38,126 bases of DNA. Source: an uncultured bacterium (GTDB taxonomy: Bacteria; Verrucomicrobiota; Kiritimatiellia; PWTM01). The DNA lies in NCBI GenBank assembly GCA_937935255.1, contig CALGXT010000018.1, positions 1 through 38,126 of the forward strand, read 5' to 3'. Within the stretch, counting starts at the first letter, position 1, and each line of letters starts with the position of its first letter. Below are positions 34,001 to 38,126 of the stretch, piece after piece. A program made the position numbers and the translations under genes. The notes below the pieces were generated by a model. The model had not been told where the DNA came from, searched no databases, and saw only the letters and a list, made by a program, of their open reading frames with translations.

Positions 34001-34686
34001 CGCTGGAGACGCTCGTCGCCGAGCTGCGCGCCAAACTCGAATCGCTGGGCGCGGTGAACCTCGTCGCCATCGAAGAATGCCAGGAGCACGAGAAGCGCTA
34101 CGAGTTCCTCACTCGCGAGCAGGACGATCTCGTGAAGGCGAAACAACACCTCCTCGATATGATCCGCCGCATCAACCAGACCACCACGGCGATGTTCCGG
34201 GAGACGTTCGAAAAGGTGAACGAGAACTTCCGGATCATGTTCGAACGGCTTTTCGGCGGCGGATCGGCGAAGCTGGTGCTGGTGGACGAGGAGGACGTGC
34301 TCGAGTGCGGCATCGAGATCATCGCCCGCCCGCCGGGAAAGAAGCTGCAATCGGTCTCGCTGCTTTCCGGCGGCGAGCGCACCATGACGGCGGTGGCGTT
34401 GCTCTTCGCGCTCTATATGGTCAAGCCGAGTCCGTTCTGTCTGCTCGACGAGCTCGACGCGGCCCTCGACGACGCGAACATCGGACGCTTCGTTACCGTC
34501 GTTCAGGATTTTGTGAAAAACTCGCAATTCATCGTTATCACCCACAACCGCCAGACCATCGCGGCGGCGAACACGCTGTTCGGGGTGACGATGGAAAAGC
34601 ACGGCATCTCGAAGATCGTCTCGGTCCGCTTCAATCGCGAAGGCCGGCCGGAAACTGCGGCGACCCCGGAACTCCAGCCGGCTTAG
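31096..34686 (+). CDS. smc: Chromosome segregation ATPase SMC (1196 aa)
   Basis: The start codon is TTG at 31096 (MYLKRLEMVGFKSFAEPTRLEF, the canonical SMC N-terminus), with GGAAAGG upstream. Walker A is G31-PNGCGKS38. The coiled-coil arm follows, very rich in Ala/Arg/Glu, then the hinge at about residues 512-690 (EGFEMDRARLRGPLADYLEIDPEYRAAAEAVLRPWLDSLVV). The second arm runs to about 1010, ending with LESLGAVNLVAIEECQEHEKRYEFLTREQDDL. The ABC signature LSGGERTMTAVALLFALY begins at about L1090 and Walker B is CLLDELDAALDD (D1118-E1119). Length and motif order are normal. The protein condenses and segregates chromosomes with ScpA/ScpB, which are not in this window. A palindromic GCCGGCttaGCCGGC containing the stop codon lies at the 3' end. 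Confidence 0.97.
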   Translation: MYLKRLEMVGFKSFAEPTRLEFGPGIMAIVGPNGCGKSNISDAIRWVLGEQSARALRGAKMEDCIFNGTDAHKALGMAEVSITLADCESALGLDYNEVTVTRRVHRSGEGEYLINKTPCRLKDIQRLFMDTGIGTNSYSLMEQGRIDRVLSSRPEDRRAVFEEASGITKFKADKKEALRKLEQTEENLKRLADIIAEVRTRIISLQRQAGKARRYQALQRQLRAIDLRCARERLAAFDERIQALELRRASLQEREEAADAGVRAAESAADAARERMAALDRELETLRERLAQTRALWEHTRDSIAVNRDRAREFAALADRDAREADQARAQAEEVRRTMAASNAERAAAIAAREESERRAAAGNAALRESEQRLETVQRQLHDLRNEALEIDRRIAQRQRDLADLDARERTAAFRREKLSAERIELQRAIEQFAARDAELRRRIAAAGAEVETAEADRRLADEAVKESDRRAGRLRQTLADLRAEAAARRARIEMLERQEAKAEGFPGGARMLLDPPEGFEMDRARLRGPLADYLEIDPEYRAAAEAVLRPWLDSLVVADAGAARDALRALERRAQGAARLVPDIEKAAAPTDGPGEPLLAHVRIAPQARNAALLLLGNVRVVGCAEEIPAELPPGLVIVTRTGAVFRGDGPSEFWMADEAAPNPLARRRQLNDWRAEAETLALKSGETEREIAETQSGAEKARATRDAAAARVEEARRRLALAEGERRALERDAQTAAQRAETVAFEIESLSREGAGGEERRARILEETDAARRRQEEIRAAQAQLTEAVREAEQRRTRALAEATEARIEFAERRNRVEQLDQQAVAQRRRVEELETLLRERSAGAENYRRRSVELESETAEAEKRLEPLAAEVRDGEARIESARQDRESRQAEVAAHEAAVKERRTELDAIRRERGQIEIEAAETRARRQALLERAGAEYRVSADDIANAPEPDWSEVGGAPADREALETLVAELRAKLESLGAVNLVAIEECQEHEKRYEFLTREQDDLVKAKQHLLDMIRRINQTTTAMFRETFEKVNENFRIMFERLFGGGSAKLVLVDEEDVLECGIEIIARPPGKKLQSVSLLSGGERTMTAVALLFALYMVKPSPFCLLDELDAALDDANIGRFVTVVQDFVKNSQFIVITHNRQTIAAANTLFGVTMEKHGISKIVSVRFNREGRPETAATPELQPA

Positions 34687-34710
34687 CCGGCGCGGGCGCG
34701 GAAACAGGCA

Positions 34711-34808
34711 TGGAGAATTGACGGAGAGCCGGAGGGCGGCGGCGCGAAGCCAGTGGGCCGAGATCCGAAGTCGGAGATCCGCGGGCCGAGGGCCGGAGTC
34801 GGAAAGAG
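34711..34808. repeat. Degenerate GCCGAG/GTCGGA-rich repeat after smc
   Basis: The stretch from GGAGAATTGACGGAGAGCC to GTCGGAAAGAG is built of variants of GGGCCGAG and AGTCGGAGATCC. A shorter relative with the same beginning and end lies at 37463-37525. The rest of the 290-base gap up to the next gene shows no coding sign. Confidence 0.5.
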
Positions 34809-34976
34809 GAGACACAATCGGACACGCGGCGACGCCGCCTTTTTCCCCGGCGCGAGCGCAGACCGGCTTGTTCGCCCCGCGACCCGCGGGGCATGAGGCG
34901 ACCTAACCGATCCGGCCCGCCCGCGCGGCCGCCGAATTCTCCGTCCCCCTTTCGCTTGAAGGCTCCAATCCGGGGA

Positions 34977-35762
34977 TCAATTCTTGCGCTTTCGAACCGA
35001 AAACAGCCAGCGCAGGAGGGCGTAATCGTCGTGGCCGTAGTGTTTCGTCCAACCCTCGTGCCCTTCTCCGCCTCGATATTTCGCGATGTACTCGACATCC
35101 GCGCCGAGTTTTTTCAGCGCATCGAACGAAAACGGGATGCTCTGATCGTCGTTCATGAAGCGCAGCGGTATTTTGTTTCGGGCGATGATTTCGCAGGCGT
35201 CCGGCGTGCCGCCCAGATAGACCGGCGCGCCCGCCGCGAACAAGTCGGGGCGGCGAGCGAGGAATTCGAAGACGCCGCTGCCGCCCATGGACTGGCCGAT
35301 CAAATAGACGCGCTCCCGGTCAATGTCGGGATTTTCCGCGAGCGTTCGGTCAATGAGTTCCAGCGTTAGCCGCGTCGGCTTTGTCGGTTGCGACGCGAGT
35401 TTTTTGCCCGCCGGGTTCCCCCAGAGACCGAAACTCGGAAAATCCTCTTTCTCCGCCTGCGGGAGTATGATGAAGCAGGGAAAATTTTTTCGAACGTGGG
35501 GCGTCGCCAGCGGCGCTCCCAGGGCGAGCTGTTTCCGGTTGTCGTTCCCCTTTTCGCCAAGTCCATGAAGAACGACGACCAGCGGGTACCGCTCGCCCTT
35601 CCGGCGATTCTGCGGCACGGCCCAACGGTAATTCAGGACTAGGTCTCCGGAAACGAATGTCCGCGCCTCGTAGATGGACATATCCGGCGTTTCGTCGGCT
35701 GAGATCGCGACCGCGCCGATCGTCAAAGCGGCAAAGAGGGCCGAGATCGTATTTTCCTTCAT
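34977..35762 (-). CDS. Secreted alpha/beta hydrolase, esterase/peptidase-like (261 aa)
   Basis: I take the ATG at 35762 (MKENTISALFAALTIGAVAISADE, a signal peptide), with GGAGCG upstream; the frame extends into the neighbouring gene but that part is unlikely. The mature part has the alpha/beta-hydrolase blocks of the prolyl-oligopeptidase/PHB-depolymerase-like (CE1-type) group: YPLVVVLHGLGEKGNDN (oxyanion-hole HG), RVYLIGQSMGGSG with nucleophile S158, PLRFMNDDQSIPF with the likely acid D205/D206, and GGEGHEGW with H235. The triad is complete. Substrate may be an ester such as a feruloyl or acetyl ester or a short polyester; nothing is decisive. It is last in the minus-strand series beginning at the fluoride riboswitch, 46 bases after the gene before it. 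Confidence 0.85.
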   Translation of the reverse strand: MKENTISALFAALTIGAVAISADETPDMSIYEARTFVSGDLVLNYRWAVPQNRRKGERYPLVVVLHGLGEKGNDNRKQLALGAPLATPHVRKNFPCFIILPQAEKEDFPSFGLWGNPAGKKLASQPTKPTRLTLELIDRTLAENPDIDRERVYLIGQSMGGSGVFEFLARRPDLFAAGAPVYLGGTPDACEIIARNKIPLRFMNDDQSIPFSFDALKKLGADVEYIAKYRGGEGHEGWTKHYGHDDYALLRWLFSVRKRKN

Positions 35763-35808
35763 CGTTTGAGTCGCTCCGCAGAAACTTCGGTTCGCCCGCC
35801 GGTCGCGG

Positions 35809-36339
35809 TCACCGCGCATCACCGCGGGTTTTCTCCCCCGCATTGACGCCCGCCGAGATCGTTTTGTCAACCGGTTTTGCCGCCCGCGAAACCGGGATCG
35901 GGTTCGCCGGGGAACCGGTTTCCGCCGTAATGTTCCGCAGGTGTTCGAGCATTCGCTTCACCACCGGATCGAAGTACTCCGCGAGAAACTCCGGCGCTTC
36001 CCCATAGCCTTTGAGGCGGCGGGATTCCAATTCCATGAGCGCTTCCCAGAAGGCGGCGCTCCGCGACCAGATGCAGGCGGACAGCTCCTGGTTGCGGGCT
36101 TCCAATCCCAGCCGGTCCCGCGACTCCGCGATCAACGCTCGCAATGCCGCGATCTCCGCGCGAACCTTGCGCTTCTGCCGTTCCGTCAGCGAATCGCTTT
36201 CCCGATGCAAGGGTCCGGCGGCCGGCGGGTCGCGCATCCATCGTTCGAAATTGGAGAGCAGCTCGTCCAGCGCGCGCAACGTGCCGCCGATGACGCGGCG
36301 ATGGTTCTCGCTAATGTTCGGATTTCCGGGTTCGATCAC
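35809..36339 (-). CDS. Hypothetical cytoplasmic protein (176 aa)
   Basis: The ATG at 36339 overlaps the stop of the DUF190 gene (ATGA-type), which supports the start. The protein is mostly helical with no signal peptide: NHRRVIGGTLRALDELLSNFERWM, then TERQKRKVRAEIAALRALIAESRDRLGL, ELSACIWSRSAAFWEALMELESRRLKGYGEAPEFLAEYFDPVVKRMLEHLRNI, and a polar, probably disordered tail. I do not recognise the family. Helix pattern and length would fit a small four-helix bundle. The tight coupling to DUF190 and crcB makes it a possible accessory part of the fluoride response. Confidence 0.75.
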   Translation of the reverse strand: MIEPGNPNISENHRRVIGGTLRALDELLSNFERWMRDPPAAGPLHRESDSLTERQKRKVRAEIAALRALIAESRDRLGLEARNQELSACIWSRSAAFWEALMELESRRLKGYGEAPEFLAEYFDPVVKRMLEHLRNITAETGSPANPIPVSRAAKPVDKTISAGVNAGEKTRGDAR

Positions 36340-36710
36340 GGGGCTCCCGCCGGCTCGGCTCGTACGTCCGTCGAACCGCCGTCGTGCCGATAGACGATCA
36401 CGCGCGCCTTTTCCAGCGTCACGAGGCCGCGCTGAATCATCCGATCCAAATCCGGCAGGAATGCCGCGATGCGCTCCGGCGAGTCCACGATCTCCACGAC
36501 GATGGGCAAATCCTCCGAGAGACGCAGAATCTTCGCCGTGTGAAGCCGGCTGGCCTTGCCGAAACCCATGACGCCCTGCAACACCGTGGCGCCGGCCATA
36601 CCGCGGCGCCGGGCCTCCTCGACGATCACCTCATACAGCGGACGGCGCCCGTATTTATCCCCTTCGCCGATGAAGATCCGCAATAATTCCGCTTCCGACG
36701 GCAGTGTCAT
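36336..36710 (-). CDS. DUF190 family protein (PII-like), linked to crcB
   Basis: The ATG at 36710 has GGAGGT five bases upstream. The 124 residues match the DUF190 pattern: LLRIFIGEGDKYGRRPLYEVIVEEARRRGMAGATVLQGVMGFGKASRLHTAKILRLSEDLPIVVEIVDSPERIAAFLPDLDRMI, ending in an 'RGLVTLEKARVIVY' strand. The fold is of the PII/CutA type and is usually trimeric. DUF190 genes are commonly found beside crcB, and the pairing here fits; the biochemical role is not established. It starts 13 bases after the crcB stop. Confidence 0.92.
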   Translation of the reverse strand: MTLPSEAELLRIFIGEGDKYGRRPLYEVIVEEARRRGMAGATVLQGVMGFGKASRLHTAKILRLSEDLPIVVEIVDSPERIAAFLPDLDRMIQRGLVTLEKARVIVYRHDGGSTDVRAEPAGAP

Positions 36711-36723
36711 CGCGCACCTCCGG

Positions 36724-37101
36724 TCACATCAATCTTCCGAGGGCCGCTCCCAAAAGATAGGCGGCGAGCCCCGCGGCCAATTCACCCAGCACGTTCGCGC
36801 CGGCGAGAAACCATTGCGAGTGCTCGATCATTTGATCGGTTTCGAACAGAAACGCGCTGAAGGTCGTGAAGGATCCCAGAAACCCGACCAGCAGAATCAT
36901 CCGGGTTTCCCCGCTCAGCAAGAACCGATGCTGGGTCAGCGTCCAAATCAGCCCGAACAAAAAGCACCCGAGCATGTTGACCGCGAGGGTGCCCCACGGA
37001 AATCCCGAGTGATCGCCTCGCTGGATCAAGCCCGCCAGCCCATAACGGGCCAGCGAGCCCAAAGCCCCCGCCAAAGCCAATCCCAGCAGTTTCCACGTCA
37101 T
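36724..37101 (-). CDS. crcB: Fluoride channel CrcB/Fluc
   Basis: This 125-residue protein with four membrane helices has GGAAGGA upstream of the ATG. Fluc hallmarks are all present: GALGSLARYGLAGL, FPWGTLAVNMLGCFLFGLI (conserved pore-helix Asn), GFLGSFTTFSAFLFET (the FxxF pore phenylalanines and central sodium-site turn) and a final helix GELAAGLAAYLLGAALG. Fluc proteins assemble as antiparallel dimers and let fluoride leave the cell. Only one gene is present, consistent with a dual-topology homodimer. A fluoride riboswitch lies about 240 bases upstream on the same strand. Confidence 0.96.
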   Translation of the reverse strand: MTWKLLGLALAGALGSLARYGLAGLIQRGDHSGFPWGTLAVNMLGCFLFGLIWTLTQHRFLLSGETRMILLVGFLGSFTTFSAFLFETDQMIEHSQWFLAGANVLGELAAGLAAYLLGAALGRLM

Positions 37102-37277
37102 ACGGCGCCATCCTTCCCGTGACGAGCATCCTCACCATCCGGCGGCGAATCCCAGCGCCGTTCTTGCGTCGCCCCGCCGAATTTCAGGAGGGGGGTGATA
37201 GGCGAAGCGGCGCCGCGGGGGCGCTGGGGCCGACAGAAGGGCTTTACGCTTGCTCCGGCCAAGAGTCTGAATCTCAT
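37098..37277 (-). CDS. Possible 59-residue small ORF between the riboswitch and crcB
   Basis: Read on the minus strand, GGGGAG is followed seven bases later by ATG at 37277. The frame runs 59 codons to a TGA at 37100-37098 that overlaps the crcB ATG (ATGA arrangement). The peptide begins MRFRLLAGASVKPF, is basic and Pro-rich, and has no recognised domain. Position directly after the riboswitch and coupling to crcB favour translation. Unusual composition and the risk of chance in GC-rich DNA argue against a conserved protein. It could be a leader peptide that couples ribosome entry to crcB. Confidence 0.3.
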   Translation of the reverse strand: MRFRLLAGASVKPFCRPQRPRGAASPITPLLKFGGATQERRWDSPPDGEDARHGKDGAV

Positions 37278-37343
37278 CCGGCGTCTCCCCAGGATTCGGG
37301 CGATCGGGGCGGACGAAAATACCGGACCCCTTTCCCGAAGCGT

Positions 37344-37404
37344 CTGGTAGGAGTCATCAGCCCGCAGGGCGGTTGGATCGAATCGGGGGACTCCATCCCC
37401 GTTG
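37344..37404 (-). promoter_or_regulatory. Fluoride riboswitch (crcB RNA motif)
   Basis: On the minus strand the segment reads GGGGATGGAG-TCCCC, then a linker, then CCAACCGCCC, a TGC loop, GGGC and TGATGACTCCTACCAG. These are the conserved parts of the fluoride riboswitch in the right order: the GGNGATGG 5' block with its CCCC partner, the AACCGCC/GGCTGATG stem and the 3' CTCCTAC block. GGAGT near the 5' end can pair with ACTCC near the 3' end. It precedes crcB, the typical fluoride-induced target, by about 240 bases. I see no clear terminator, so control may act on ribosome binding. Confidence 0.9.
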
Positions 37405-37462
37405 CCGAAATGTTACGGCAGCGGTTCGGTCGGGTCAATAGGTTCGATTGGAAATTTGGGGG

Positions 37463-37525
37463 TGGAAAATTGAAGGCCGGCCGGAGAGCCGAGGGCCGAG
37501 GTCAGAGCTCAGAAGTCGGAAAGAG
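37463..37525. repeat. Degenerate GCCGAG/GTCGGA-rich repeat beside the IS end
   Basis: It begins TGGAAAATTGAAGGCC, continues GGAGAGCCGAGGGCCGAGG and ends AGTCGGAAAGAG, resembling 34711-34808 in composition and in both ends. It stops exactly where the candidate IS3 terminus starts. Confidence 0.45.
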
Positions 37526-37569
37526 TGTCACGTCCTGATTTCCGGTTGTCACTTTCCAGGTTGCTTTGT

Positions 37570-38082
37570 TCATGGTTTAGCTCCCACCGGGAGCGCCTTT
37601 TGCCCCCCGCGGGGGGGGCAAAAAATTTTTCGCGCCGCCGCCCGATGCACCTCTTCCGGCGTCCGATAGTTCGACGCCGTGTGCGGTCGGCGCGTGTTGT
37701 ATAACAAGATCGCTTCCGCAATCGCTTTCAAGGCTTGCGTCTTCGCCCGAAATTCCGTCCCCAGATAGTATTCCTGCTTGATGATCCCGTTCACCCGCTC
37801 CGCCAAGGCGTTCTCATAACAGTGCAGGTCTTCGGTCATGCTGATCTCCAGCCCCGCCGCCTGCAGCGACCCCACGTACTCATGCGAGCAGTACTGGCAA
37901 CCCCGATCCGAATGGTGCAACGGGCGCGCTCCGGCCGGCAACTCCGAAAGCGCCCGCCGCGCCAGTCCGTGCAGCGACAGGATGCCCGTGTAGTGCGTCA
38001 GCGGATACAGCGCCGCATGGCGTTCGAATGCGCGCTCGGCGATTCTCACGCACGGCTCCGATTCCCGGGCGACAGTCCTCAT
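37570..38082 (-). pseudogene. IS3-family transposase OrfB, N-terminal part missing (170 aa)
   Basis: The C-terminal half of the rve/DDE domain is clear: PLHHSDRGCQYCSHEYVGSLQAAGLEISMTEDLHCYENALAERVNGIIKQEYYL ... LLYNTRRPHTASNYRTPEEVHRAA. It holds the second catalytic Asp (HHSDRG) and the Glu (YENALAE). The normal OrfB is about 270-290 residues. Here the N-terminal helix-turn-helix and the strand with the first Asp are absent, replaced by about 25 unrelated residues (MRTVARESEPCVRIAERAF...). The ATG overlaps the orfA stop (ATGA). The last 18 residues run through a GC-rich hairpin. An internal deletion most likely makes it inactive. Confidence 0.85.
37598..37623. terminator. Strong GC hairpin with A/T flanks at the 3' end of orfB
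   Basis: TTTTGCCCCCC (37598-37608), loop GCGG, GGGGGGCAAAA (37613-37623): an 11-bp perfect stem. On the plus strand it is followed by AATTTTT, on the minus strand it is preceded by the same run and followed by GGCGC. It could block transcription into or out of the element, although it lies inside the transposase frame. Confidence 0.5.
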
Positions 38083-38126
38083 GCCTCTTTTTCCTCGCCG
38101 GCGAGCGCGCGGCTGAGCCGTTCGGC
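38079..38126 (-). CDS. IS3-family OrfA, last 15 codons only
   Basis: The frame enters from the right edge as AERLSRALAGEEKEA and stops at TGA (38081-38079), overlapping the orfB ATG. A charged helical tail and overlap with orfB are as expected for the OrfA helix-turn-helix protein. Too little is present to classify further. Confidence 0.5.
   Translation of the reverse strand, partial: AERLSRALAGEEKEA

Larger units (their letters stand above)
37526..38126 (-). mobile_element. IS3-family insertion element, decayed, cut by the right edge
   Basis: An orfA end and a shortened orfB with DDE motifs are present on the minus strand. The likely outer end near orfB is at 37526, where TGTCAC begins (TG...CA ends are usual in IS3 elements). 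A second TGTCAC follows at 37547, 21 bases on, which could be a transposase-binding repeat. The other end lies outside the window, so inverted repeats and target duplication cannot be checked. Confidence 0.6.

Noticed and set aside
30979..34815. 1278-codon minus-strand open frame opposite smc
   Set aside because: The plus strand encodes a textbook SMC with Walker A, signature and Walker B; the minus frame is its shadow.

Overview
This 38.1 kb window is GC-rich bacterial chromosome with very long antisense open frames. It has no rRNA, tRNA or ribosomal protein gene to fix the taxon. The gene content (sodium-pumping NQR, Trk potassium uptake, secreted TPR proteins with ExbB/ExbD, PEGA and LecA-like domains) and the dispersed TTCCAAGGCTTGGAA palindromes suggest the PVC group, perhaps Kiritimatiellota or Verrucomicrobiota. 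That is inference from content and memory, not a search.

Layout. (1) Positions 1-12811, minus strand: an apparently single operon read from a 944-residue secreted TPR protein through a 374-residue TPR protein, ExbB, two ExbDs, a membrane-anchored VWA protein, a small secreted protein, a PEGA/LecA-like protein, a 943-residue TPR protein and a truncated secreted gene. Several members overlap or are coupled (GTGA, GTG two bases after TGA). It reads as a proton-motive-force-driven envelope machine with periplasmic scaffolds. (2) 13018-15677: a GT-C family membrane glycosyltransferase and a convergent GT2 glycosyltransferase. (3) 15855-20281, minus: trkA-trkH followed by a GNAT acetyltransferase and an aldo/keto reductase. 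(4) 20690-23717: an atypical SDR without the catalytic tyrosine, and a divergent EF-hand membrane protein. (5) 24867-30664, plus: complete nqrABCDEF. (6) 31096-34686, plus: smc. (7) 34977-37404, minus: fluoride riboswitch, possible 59-residue small ORF, crcB, a DUF190 gene, an unknown gene and an esterase-like hydrolase. (8) 37526-38126: end of a decayed IS3-family element.

The most unusual DNA is non-genic. A 15-bp palindrome occurs as a pair, 31-32 bp start to start (about three helical turns), at three loci: 5047-5093, 24441-24487 and 30729-30774. Two of the pairs lie in the repeat-rich spacers on either side of the nqr operon. Those spacers also share a CTCCGGCG/CGCCGGAG hairpin and TCTGTCCC-type motifs arranged as 13-bp inverted repeats. 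A 101-bp unit built on a 40-bp perfect palindrome is duplicated upstream of nqr. At the first locus the palindrome pair lies inside the reading frame of a secreted protein and appears to supply the charged part of its signal peptide.
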